Shown here: in pieces, positions 40,875 through 47,900 of the stretch
Layout: every line of letters begins with the position of its first letter
Numbering within the stretch: position 1 is the first letter of the stretch
Origin: Phytopseudomonas flavescens
Lineage (GTDB): Bacteria > Pseudomonadota > Gammaproteobacteria > Pseudomonadales > Pseudomonadaceae
DNA: 64,000 nt
Assembly: GCF_900100535.1 (NCBI RefSeq)
Contig: NZ_FNDG01000008.1
Location: 62,001-126,000, forward strand
Reading direction: 5' to 3'
Program-made: the position numbers and the translations under genes
Notes under the pieces: generated by a model
Seen by the model: only the letters and a program-made list of their open reading frames with translations
Databases searched by the model: none
What the model was told of the DNA's origin: nothing

Positions 40875-41912
40875 TCAGCGGGTACGCGGGTCGAACACCT
40901 TGTACAGCGCATCGCTGAGCAGATTGAGACCGACGAAGATGAAGCCGATCACCAGCACGCAGCCCATCACCGCGTTCATGTCACCGAGCAGCAGGCTGCT
41001 GGTCAGGTACTGGCCGAAGCCGGGCCAGGCGAACACCGTCTCGATCAGCACCGCCCCTTCGAGCAACGAGCCATAGGCCAGCGCCACCACGGTGAGCAGT
41101 TGCACGAGGATGTTGCGGAAGGCATGACCCCAGATCACCTTGCGCCGCGACAGGCCCTTGACCCGAGCGGTGAGGATGTATTCCTGGGACAGCTGCTCGA
41201 GCATGAAGCTGCGGGTCATGCGGCTGATGTAGGCCACCGAGTTGAGGCCCAGGATCAGCGCCGGCAGGAGGATGTGCTTGAGGGCACTGGAGAAGGCCTC
41301 CCAGTCGCCGGCGATGGCACTGTCGATCAGCAGCAGGCCGGTCACCGAGGGCACCATGCCGTCGTAGGCCAGATCGATGCGCCCGGCACCACCCGCCCAG
41401 CCGAGCCAGGCATAGAACACCAGCAGGCCCATCATGCCCAGCCAGAAGATCGGCGTGGAGTAACCGAACAGGGTCACCACACGGGCCAGGTGATCGCCCA
41501 TGCGGCCCTGGTTGGCGGCGGCGAATACGCCCAGCGGCAGGCCGAGCACCACACCGAAGATGATCGCCAGCGTGGCCAGCTCGATGGTCGCCGGGAACAC
41601 CCGGGCGATGTCCTCGATCACCGGGTGGCCGGTGAGCAGCGCATTACCGAAATTGCCCTGGGCCAGGTCGCGCAGGTAGTAGCCGAACTGCACCAGCAGC
41701 GGCCGGTCCAGGCCCATGGCCTGATAGACCTGGTCGTAGGTGGAACTGTCGGCATCCGGGCCGACCACCGCCAGCACCGGATCGAGTGGCATCACTCGGC
41801 CGATGAAGAAGGTCATCGCCAGCAAGCCCAGCAGGGTCATCAGCACCGCGCCGAAACGACGTGAGGTGCCGCCCATCCGCGTGCCGAAGAAAGACGCAGT
41901 CGAAGCGAACAT
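40875..41912 (-). CDS. Oligopeptide-type ABC permease (OppB/DppB-like)
   Basis: The 345-residue inner-membrane permease has six predicted helices and the family marks LMTLLGLLAMTFFIGRVMPLDP near 25, GDHLARVVTLFGYSTPIFWLGMM and EAA loop RVKGLSRRKVIWGHAFRNILVQLL. It ends YKVFDPRTR. It sits between the two binding-protein genes and works with the OppC-like permease. GGGAGCC precedes the ATG. Confidence 0.92.
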   Translation of the reverse strand: MFASTASFFGTRMGGTSRRFGAVLMTLLGLLAMTFFIGRVMPLDPVLAVVGPDADSSTYDQVYQAMGLDRPLLVQFGYYLRDLAQGNFGNALLTGHPVIEDIARVFPATIELATLAIIFGVVLGLPLGVFAAANQGRMGDHLARVVTLFGYSTPIFWLGMMGLLVFYAWLGWAGGAGRIDLAYDGMVPSVTGLLLIDSAIAGDWEAFSSALKHILLPALILGLNSVAYISRMTRSFMLEQLSQEYILTARVKGLSRRKVIWGHAFRNILVQLLTVVALAYGSLLEGAVLIETVFAWPGFGQYLTSSLLLGDMNAVMGCVLVIGFIFVGLNLLSDALYKVFDPRTR

Positions 41913-41978
41913 AACAGGCTCCCGATTGATCGCAGCTCGTTCATCTCACCAAAGGCGGCCACACAGCCGCTTCGTGGC

Positions 41979-43592
41979 TCAACGATCCTTGTGCACATCC
42001 TTGTAGCGCGTGGTCGCCGCGCTGTGACCGATGTAGCCGACCACGTCGTGGTAGATCACCACCGTGTCGGTCATCTGTGAAATCGGCATGATGGCGCCGA
42101 CCTGCTCGTCGTAGAGGTTTTGAAACTGGTGGTACAGATCCATCTGGGTCTGCTTGTCCGGCTCGACCTCGGCCTTTTCGATCAGCGCATTGAGCTCGGG
42201 GCTGTAGAACGAGGTACGCCAGCCCTGGAAGTTGCTCAGCTTGGCTTCGTCACGGTTGTCCGGGTTGTAGACCAGGGTGCGCAGGCTGGAATGCGGGTGA
42301 CGTTCGGCGCCGCCACCGCCTCGACCGACGATGATGTCGAAGGTGCGCTCACGCATGGCGCCGTACACCTGAGTGCCGGTACCGGTGACGATACGTGCCT
42401 TGATACCGGCCTGGGCAAGGGTCGACTGCAGGCTGGAGGCGATGTTGATGAAGGGGGGTTCGGCAAGCACGCGGATGGTGGTCTGGAAACCGTCCGGGTA
42501 ACCGGCTTCGGCCAGCAGCTTCCTGGCTTCCTCGACGTTCAGGCGATAGCCCGGATCGTCGAGACGCGCCGGCAGGCCGAGCGGCATCGGGCGCTGGTTG
42601 AGGGTGCCGTAGTGCGGCATCACCACCTCGTTGAGGCCCTGGTAGTCGATCAGCGAGCGAACCGCCTTGCGTACGCGGGCGTCGGCAAACATCGGCTGCT
42701 TGGTGCTCAGCGCCACGTAGTACAGCGTGCCGCGCTGCACGGTCTGGGTCTTGACCTTGTCCGAGCTGCTCAGCGCCGTGATGTCCGGCGCCGACATGCC
42801 GCGGGCGATATCCAGGTCGCCACGCTCGACCATCAGGCGCAGCGACTGCGACTCGGTCATGTTGCGCATCACCACGCGCTTGAGCTTGGCCGGGCCACCC
42901 CAGTATTGCTCGAAGCGGGTCATCAGAATCACGTCGTTGGCGCGCCAGGCGTTGAGCACGAACGGCCCGCTGCCCGCCGCATTGGTGGTCAGCCAGGCAC
43001 CGCCCATGTCGCCATTCTTGGCGTGCTTGAGCACCTCTTTCTTGTCAAGGATAAAGGCACTGGGCGAAGTGGCCAGGGTATTGAGCACCAGCATCGGATC
43101 GGTCGGGCGAGCCAGCTCGATCACCACGGTGTGCTCATCGGGGGCGCGGATCTGCTGCTCCACGTTATCGGCGGTGAAGCCGTAAGCCTTCCAGGTCGAC
43201 GCCAGCGCCAGGTTGAGCTTGAGTACGCGCTGCAACGACCAGATCACGTCCTGGGCGGTCAGCTCGTTGCCGGAGTGGAACGTGACGCCGCTGCGCAGGT
43301 GGAAGGTCAGCGTCTTGTGGTCATCGCTGATTTCCCAGCGCTCGGCCAGGGCCGGCACCAGGGTGTCCGGCGCGGCAGCATCCTGCACCAGCAGCATGTC
43401 GTACAGGTTGGCGTTGACTTCGGACACGTCCAGGCCGGTAGCGGCCGCAGGATCGAGGGACAGCAGGTTGATCATGCTCATGCCGACGATCAGCTGATCG
43501 ACAGGTGTCTTGGCCTGCACCGTGGTCACGGAGCCCAGGGCCAGGGTAGCGGCCAGCAGGCCCGCCAGCAGATGCGGAAGTGGTTGGATCAT
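41979..43592 (-). CDS. Dipeptide/oligopeptide-type ABC substrate-binding protein, first copy
   Basis: The 537-residue periplasmic SBP family 5 protein has a signal peptide ending VQA. Its family motif is EISDDHKTLTFHLRSGVTFHSGNELTAQDV near residue 90. It follows the enolase-superfamily gene by 69 nt and precedes the OppB-like permease. Having two paralogous binding proteins for one permease pair suggests two related ligands or two uptake affinities. Confidence 0.9.
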   Translation of the reverse strand: MIQPLPHLLAGLLAATLALGSVTTVQAKTPVDQLIVGMSMINLLSLDPAAATGLDVSEVNANLYDMLLVQDAAAPDTLVPALAERWEISDDHKTLTFHLRSGVTFHSGNELTAQDVIWSLQRVLKLNLALASTWKAYGFTADNVEQQIRAPDEHTVVIELARPTDPMLVLNTLATSPSAFILDKKEVLKHAKNGDMGGAWLTTNAAGSGPFVLNAWRANDVILMTRFEQYWGGPAKLKRVVMRNMTESQSLRLMVERGDLDIARGMSAPDITALSSSDKVKTQTVQRGTLYYVALSTKQPMFADARVRKAVRSLIDYQGLNEVVMPHYGTLNQRPMPLGLPARLDDPGYRLNVEEARKLLAEAGYPDGFQTTIRVLAEPPFINIASSLQSTLAQAGIKARIVTGTGTQVYGAMRERTFDIIVGRGGGGAERHPHSSLRTLVYNPDNRDEAKLSNFQGWRTSFYSPELNALIEKAEVEPDKQTQMDLYHQFQNLYDEQVGAIMPISQMTDTVVIYHDVVGYIGHSAATTRYKDVHKDR

Positions 43593-43600
43593 GAGATAGC

Positions 43601-43615
43601 CTTCTTATAGTTATT
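43601..43615 (-). promoter_or_regulatory. A-rich leader of the first binding-protein gene
   Basis: On the minus strand AATAACTATAAGAAG lies 8 nt before the start and includes the ribosome site. Its ARN-type triplets overlap the ribosome site, where Hfq/Crc binding would block translation directly. Confidence 0.4.
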
Positions 43616-43661
43616 CGACTCTCAGAAACGGCGCAGCCGCGTGCGGCTGCGTGCCGGCGCA

Positions 43662-44816
43662 TCAGTACCGGTTGACGGTGTTCGTCTCGATGTAGGCGAA
43701 GTTGATGTCCTCGCCCAGGCCCGGGCGATCCGGCAGGTGTACGTAGCCGTCGCTGTCCATCGGGTCGACGATGCTGTTCAGGTAAGCCGGTACATCGTCG
43801 TACTCGAGGAACGGGTGCAGCAGACCGCGCTCGTACCAGTCACAGTTCTTGATCGCACCGACCACCGCCAGGTTGGCGGCGCCGTTGCCGTGAATCTCGC
43901 AGTGCATGCCATAGGATTCGGCCAGGTGTGCGACCTTCAGGCACGGCGCGATACCGCCGACCCCGGCCACGCCGGCGCGCAGGATGTCACAGGCGCCCTG
44001 CCCGACCCAGCTGGCACGGCTCATGTACTTGCCACCGAGGGATTCCGGCCCCAGCACCGGGATATCCAGGTTGGCCGCCAGCCAGGCATAGGACTCGGCG
44101 GACTCTTCCATCATCGGCTCTTCGAACCAGGTGAAGTCGAGCTTCTCCAGTTCACGACCTATGTACAGCGCGTCGGTGCGGCTGTACCAGTGATAACCGT
44201 CGAGCATCAGGGCGATGTCCGGGCCAACCGCCTCGCGCACGGCAGCACAGGCACGCACGTCCATCTTCGCATCCGGCGCGAAGGAGATCGGCGGCATCCA
44301 GGTGTGCAGCTTGATCGCCTTGTAGCCGCGAGCCACCAGTTGCTCGGCGAAGCGGCCGTACTCCTCGGGAGTCGACAGACCACCCGGCAGGTCATCGCCG
44401 CACATGGTCGACCCATAGGCCAGCACCTTGTCACGGTAACCGCCAATCAGCTTGTGCACCGGCTGCTTGAATGTGCGCCCTGCCCAATCCCACAACGCCT
44501 GCTCGACGAGCGCCAGCGCGCGGTCGGTCAACTGACTGGCGCTGCCGCGCTGCCAGTGGGCGAGGTCCTGCCAGATCTTCTCGCGGTCCATGACGTTCTG
44601 GCCGATCAGCACCTTGCGCACGAAGCTGTCGATGATGTGTGGACGAATCAATTCGGGAGCACCGAAGGCGTAGCCTTGCGCGCCATCTTCGGTGGCGATG
44701 CGCAGCAGCGCCATCTTGGCCAGGGATTCTTCGCCTGGATGGGCATGGCCGGCAGCATCGACGCTACGGCGGGTGGGATAGGTGAAAACCTCGACATTGA
44801 CCTGGGTGATCTTCAT
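43662..44816 (-). CDS. Enolase-superfamily enzyme, mandelate racemase subgroup
   Basis: The 384-residue protein fits the mandelate racemase subgroup. The three metal ligands are Asp206 (LMLDGYHW), Glu232 (WFEEPM) and Glu258 (LGPESLGG), with the 26/26 spacing of mandelate racemase. His309 (EIHGNG) and Asp277 form the His-Asp base dyad. The KxK base motif reads Lys169-Leu-His171. This points to a racemase or, more likely in a transport operon with an acid-sugar porin, an acid-sugar dehydratase. Substrate unknown. It is the first gene of the operon, under the promoter at 44885-44913. Confidence 0.85.
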   Translation of the reverse strand: MKITQVNVEVFTYPTRRSVDAAGHAHPGEESLAKMALLRIATEDGAQGYAFGAPELIRPHIIDSFVRKVLIGQNVMDREKIWQDLAHWQRGSASQLTDRALALVEQALWDWAGRTFKQPVHKLIGGYRDKVLAYGSTMCGDDLPGGLSTPEEYGRFAEQLVARGYKAIKLHTWMPPISFAPDAKMDVRACAAVREAVGPDIALMLDGYHWYSRTDALYIGRELEKLDFTWFEEPMMEESAESYAWLAANLDIPVLGPESLGGKYMSRASWVGQGACDILRAGVAGVGGIAPCLKVAHLAESYGMHCEIHGNGAANLAVVGAIKNCDWYERGLLHPFLEYDDVPAYLNSIVDPMDSDGYVHLPDRPGLGEDINFAYIETNTVNRY

Positions 44817-44830
44817 TGAGCGCGCCTTGG

Positions 44831-44844
44831 ATTTTGTGATTATT
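44831..44844 (-). promoter_or_regulatory. A-rich leader of the enolase-superfamily gene
   Basis: On the minus strand AATAATCACAAAAT lies 14 nt before the start codon. It differs by one base from the leader of the second binding-protein gene. Confidence 0.4.
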
Positions 44845-44856
44845 CGAGCGTCTCGA

Positions 44857-44872
44857 TGTATGTTGTCATACA
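44857..44872. promoter_or_regulatory. Palindromic operator (FadR-type candidate)
   Basis: TGTATG and CATACA form a perfect 6-bp inverted repeat with a 4-nt spacer. It lies just downstream of the -10 box of the operon promoter, about where transcription starts, a classic repressor position. The 13-mer GTTGTCATACAGC (44862-44874) recurs at 45159-45171. Confidence 0.65.
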
Positions 44873-44884
44873 GCGAATGCGGCG

Positions 44885-44913
44885 ATAATCAGGCCAATCC
44901 AAAACGCTGTCAA
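44885..44913 (-). promoter_or_regulatory. Sigma70 promoter of the enolase-ABC operon
   Basis: On the minus strand a perfect TTGACA (complement of 44908-44913) and GATTAT (complement of 44885-44890) are 17 bp apart, about 70 bp before the enolase start. The operator follows 12 bp after the -10 box. Confidence 0.75.
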
Positions 44914-44959
44914 GAACCAAAATGCAATAAAGTCACCGCCTGGGAACAGGCGAAATAGT

Positions 44960-45045
44960 CATCATGAAAACCTCAAACCAAACCTTTCTTAAAATAAAAA
45001 CATTAAAAATCAATTATTTAAAAAACAAATTAGCGTATACACGTG
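44960..45045. other. AT-rich upstream region
   Basis: This stretch is nearly all A/T (runs such as TTAAAATAAAAACATT) in an otherwise GC-rich window. It lies 50-130 bp upstream of the operon promoter, where an UP-element, bending or an H-NS-like MvaT protein could act. No gene is seen. Confidence 0.55.
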
Positions 45046-45158
45046 ATCGTCGCAGGGGATCAGACGTGCACAGCCGATAGAAAATCGGCCACCAGCAACG
45101 ACCTTGCGGTGAAAAACAGATGAAAGCGGGTTCGCCGTAAAAAAGACAACTCGAACAG

Positions 45159-45171
45159 GTTGTCATACAGC
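45159..45171. promoter_or_regulatory. Second copy of the 13-bp operator half
   Basis: GTTGTCATACAGC is identical to 44862-44874 and lies about 297 bp further upstream. It may be an auxiliary operator for looping. Confidence 0.45.
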
Positions 45172-45202
45172 AGCAGTTGCCGTGCAGGACATCGCAGGCA
45201 TG

Positions 45203-45230
45203 AAAAAACCGCGCAGTGCGCGGTTTTTTT
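45203..45230. terminator. Bidirectional rho-independent terminator
   Basis: AAAAAACCGCGC and GCGCGGTTTTTTT flank a short loop, giving a strong intrinsic terminator on both strands. It ends the Pmp3 gene, 15 nt after its stop. Confidence 0.9.
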
Positions 45231-45244
45231 GAAGTCGCCTGGGC

Positions 45245-45403
45245 TCAGCGCTTGGCGATGATATACACCGCATGAATGATGCCCGGGAAATAGCCGCACA
45301 GGGTCAGCAGGATATTCAGCCAAAAGGCGCCGCCGAAACCGACCTGCAGAAAAACGCCGAGAGGCGGGAGAAGAATGGCGATCAGAATGCGGATCAGATC
45401 CAT
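45245..45403 (-). CDS. YqaE/Pmp3-family small membrane protein
   Basis: The 52-residue peptide consists of two membrane helices (IRILIAILLPPLGVFLQVGFG and FWLNILLTLCGYFPGIIHAVYII), the full Pmp3/YqaE pattern with the PPLGV and GYFPGIIHA motifs. Yeast Pmp3 affects membrane potential and salt tolerance; bacterial roles are unclear. AGGA lies 8 nt before ATG 45403. Confidence 0.9.
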   Translation of the reverse strand: MDLIRILIAILLPPLGVFLQVGFGGAFWLNILLTLCGYFPGIIHAVYIIAKR

Positions 45404-45604
45404 GATGTATGTCCTATTGGGTTGGCCCGGCTGGGCGATACCTGACAATCGACTTCGCTGCGGCCAACGGGTTCAAGGAAAATCCCCGCCCTACCGCGCC
45501 TCGGGGGCTCTGCGGCGCCCCTTGGGATATCTGTCCGCAGCGCTGTGCGGGCAACTATAGTGTCCTGACTGAATCTTCAACCACTCCTCTGCGAGAGAAT
45601 CCTC

Positions 45605-46165
45605 ATGAGCAAGACTTATAAAGTCGCCGTCCTGGTCGGCAGCCTGCGCAAGGCGTCGATCAACCGCAAACTCGCCTTGGCACTGGCCGACCTGGCACCC
45701 CAGAACCTGAGTCTGAAAATCGTCGAAATTGGTGATCTTCCCTTGTATAACGAAGACATCGACGTCGATCCGGCACCCGCTACTTACAGCCACTTCCGCG
45801 CCCAGGTGAAGGCGGCGGATGCCGTGCTGTTCATCACCCCTGAATACAACCGCTCGATTCCCGCCCCTCTCAAGAATGCCGTCGACGTAGGTTCGCGCCC
45901 CTACGGCCAGAGCGCGTTCAGCGGCAAGCCGGCTGGCGTGGTGAGCGCCTCCCCAGGTGCAGTGGGCGGTTTCGGTGCCAACCATCAACTGCGCCAGGCG
46001 CTGGTGTTTCTCGATATGCCCCTGCTGCAACAGCCGGAAGCCTACCTGGGCGGCGCCGGCAACTTCTTCGATGAAAGCGGCAAGCTGAGCGACGGTATCA
46101 GGCCGTTCCTGCAGAAATTCATCGACGCCTATGCCGCCTGGGTCGAGAAAATTGCCGAGGACTGA
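45605..46165 (+). CDS. NADPH-dependent FMN reductase / quinone reductase
   Basis: The 186-residue flavodoxin-fold enzyme reduces quinones, azo compounds or chromate using NAD(P)H. It shows the FMN phosphate loop GSLRKASINRKLA (residues 12-24), TPEYNRSIPAPLKNAVDVGSR at about 79-99 and the flavin-contact SPGAVGGFGANHQLRQ near 118. Length is normal for ChrR/AzoR-like proteins. GAGAGAATCC precedes the ATG. It is monocistronic, ended by the hairpin at 46179-46201. Confidence 0.9.
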   Translation: MSKTYKVAVLVGSLRKASINRKLALALADLAPQNLSLKIVEIGDLPLYNEDIDVDPAPATYSHFRAQVKAADAVLFITPEYNRSIPAPLKNAVDVGSRPYGQSAFSGKPAGVVSASPGAVGGFGANHQLRQALVFLDMPLLQQPEAYLGGAGNFFDESGKLSDGIRPFLQKFIDAYAAWVEKIAED

Positions 46166-46178
46166 TCGCCGCCAATCA

Positions 46179-46201
46179 GGGAGCCCGCCTGCCGGGCTCC
46201 C
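46179..46201 (+). terminator. Terminator after the FMN reductase
   Basis: GGGAGCCCG and CGGGCTCCC form a perfect 9-bp stem with a 5-nt loop, 14 nt after the stop codon, followed by a short pyrimidine tail. Confidence 0.7.
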
Positions 46202-46290
46202 TCTCAATTGAAAAAGCCTCTCAATCAGGTCTAGAGTACCGCCTTTGCCGGGCCAGACGATTTGCGTCTGCAGTACGACGAGGCGCAACC

Positions 46291-46821
46291 ATGAACGATT
46301 CGGCCGAGAAGCTGGATATCTTCCTGTCCTGCCGCAGGGCACTGGTCAACTATGCGGCGCAGATCACCCGGGATCGGGATCGTGCCGAGGATGTCGTTCA
46401 GGAAGCCTATCTGCGCCTGCATCCCCTGCAGCGCCCCGAGCTTCAAGCCATCGAACAGCCCGTTGCCTACCTGTATCGCATCGTGCGCAACCTTGCCCTC
46501 GACATGCGCCTGAGCGAAGCCCGCGAACAGAGGCGCCACGCCATGCCGCCGGACTGGCTGCTGCCCACTCTGGTCGCCGGCCCCGAAGAGGCCTGCCTGC
46601 ACAGCGATGAGCTGGAGCAGCTGTCCAGCGCACTGGCGGATCTGCCGGAGCAAAGCCGCCGCGCCTTGGAGATGCACCGCCTGGGTGGCAAGACCCTGGC
46701 GCAGATCGCCGAACAGCTTGGTGTGTCTTTGGCCACAGCTCACCGCCTGGTGCGTGACGCGCTGGTACGCCTGGCCCGCGCCCTGCCCGCTGATGGCCCA
46801 CGAGAGCAGCAGTGTGATTGA
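46291..46821 (+). CDS. FecI-like ECF sigma factor
   Basis: The 176-residue sigma factor has region 2 (ITRDRDRAEDVVQEAYLRL, PVAYLYRIVRNLALDMRL) and region 4 (LPEQSRRALEMHRLGGKTLAQIAEQLGVSLATAHRLVRDALVRL). It belongs to iron-uptake ECF sigmas and is regulated by the FecR protein overlapping downstream. It likely transcribes the TonB receptor operon. ATG 46291 is preceded by GAGGCGC. Half-sites resembling Fur boxes (TCTCAAT at 46202-46208 and 46219-46225) lie upstream. Confidence 0.9.
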   Translation: MNDSAEKLDIFLSCRRALVNYAAQITRDRDRAEDVVQEAYLRLHPLQRPELQAIEQPVAYLYRIVRNLALDMRLSEAREQRRHAMPPDWLLPTLVAGPEEACLHSDELEQLSSALADLPEQSRRALEMHRLGGKTLAQIAEQLGVSLATAHRLVRDALVRLARALPADGPREQQCD

Positions 46822-47770
46822 CTCCCCAGGCGATACCGACGACCTGCTCGAACAGGCTGCCGACTGGCACCTGCGCCTCAGCGAAACGCCGGCCTCGCGA
46901 GCGGATTTCGAGCGCTGGCTGGCGCAGAGCCCGGCGCACCGCCACGCCTGGCAACAGATCGAACGGGTCTTGGGCGGCATCGCGCAACTGCGTGCCCCTC
47001 CGGCGCAAGCCGCTCAACCGGCCGACCTCCGGCGGCCGCGGCGCAAACGCCGCTGGTTGTCCGCTGCGCTGGCGGCCGGTATCGCTGCGCTGGCGATCCT
47101 CAGCTATCCCCAGGCCGCCTTGCACTGGCAGGCGGACTACATCACCGCCGCCGGGGAAACCCGCACGCTGACCCTGGCCGACGGCTCGCAGGTCACCCTT
47201 GGCCCGCGCAGTGCCTTGCGCAGCGAATACCGCAGCGAACGCCGTGACCTGCAGCTACTGGCCGGCCAGGCGTTCTTCGATGTGCAGCGCGATGCCGGCC
47301 GGCCCTTCGTGGTCAAGGCCGGTAGCAGCGAAGTGCGGGTACTCGGCACCGCGTTCGAAGTCGACCTGGGCGAACGTTATCTGGATGTAGCCGTACAGCG
47401 TGGCCTGGTGCGCGTAAGCAGCCAGGTCGATGGCGCCAGCAGCGAAGATGACCTTCGCCCTGGTGAAGGTCTGCGCCAGGACAGGTTCAGCGGCACCGTG
47501 CAGCATCTGCGTGTCGACAGAGCGCGTGTGGCAGCCTGGCGACGTGGCCAGTTGTTCGTGGAGAACGCCAGCGTCGGCGAAATCCTTGAACAGATGCGCC
47601 GCTACACACCGGGCTGGATCGTGCTTGCCGACCCGGCCCTGGCTGAACGACGCCTGAGCGGCATCTACGACATGCGCGACCCGGACCGTGCCCTCGGCGC
47701 CCTGGCTCAATCGCTATCGGCCCCCAGCCGGCGCATGACGCCCTGGGTACGGGTACTGGGAACCCCTTGA
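46793..47770 (+). CDS. FecR-like anti-sigma/signal transducer
   Basis: The 325-residue inner-membrane protein has an N-terminal cytosolic DUF4880/FecR region (DLLEQAADWHLRLSETPASRADFERWLAQSPAHRHAW), one membrane helix near 90-110 and a periplasmic FecR domain (RTLTLADGSQVTLGPRSALRSEY). It relays receptor occupancy to the sigma factor. The start is uncertain: ATG 46793 gives a 29-nt overlap with the sigma gene, while GTG 46814 gives an 8-nt overlap and is plausible. Confidence 0.88.
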   Translation: MAHESSSVIDSPGDTDDLLEQAADWHLRLSETPASRADFERWLAQSPAHRHAWQQIERVLGGIAQLRAPPAQAAQPADLRRPRRKRRWLSAALAAGIAALAILSYPQAALHWQADYITAAGETRTLTLADGSQVTLGPRSALRSEYRSERRDLQLLAGQAFFDVQRDAGRPFVVKAGSSEVRVLGTAFEVDLGERYLDVAVQRGLVRVSSQVDGASSEDDLRPGEGLRQDRFSGTVQHLRVDRARVAAWRRGQLFVENASVGEILEQMRRYTPGWIVLADPALAERRLSGIYDMRDPDRALGALAQSLSAPSRRMTPWVRVLGTP

Positions 47771-47802
47771 TCGCATCGCGCGGCAGGCAACCCTAAAAAA
47801 AT

Positions 47803-47831
47803 CCCTCGGCGATGAAAAAAAACGCCGAGGG
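47803..47831 (+). terminator. Hairpin between the fecR-like and receptor genes
   Basis: CCCTCGGCG and CGCCGAGGG form a 9-bp stem with an A-rich 11-nt loop, 32 nt after the FecR stop. It partly separates the regulatory pair from the receptor operon. Confidence 0.6.
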
Positions 47832-47848
47832 TGTCGTCTTTACAACCG

Positions 47849-47874
47849 TAAATTTGAGAATCCCTCTCAAACGT
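47849..47874 (+). promoter_or_regulatory. Iron-responsive promoter with nested Fur-box-like palindrome
   Basis: TTTGAGA and TCTCAAA (47853-47871) form a perfect 7-bp palindrome with a 5-nt centre, close to the TGAGAATnnTTCTCA form of Fur boxes. It lies inside TAAAT (47849-47853) and CGT (47872-47874), which resemble iron-starvation sigma promoter elements, though the 18-bp spacer is longer than the usual 16-17. It is 26 bp before the receptor start. Confidence 0.5.
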
Positions 47875-47900
47875 TAACGATATGTATGAAGGACGACAGC

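Noticed and set aside
42120..43610. Open frame (496 codons) on the plus strand
   Set aside because: It is antisense to the first binding-protein gene, with no ribosome site.
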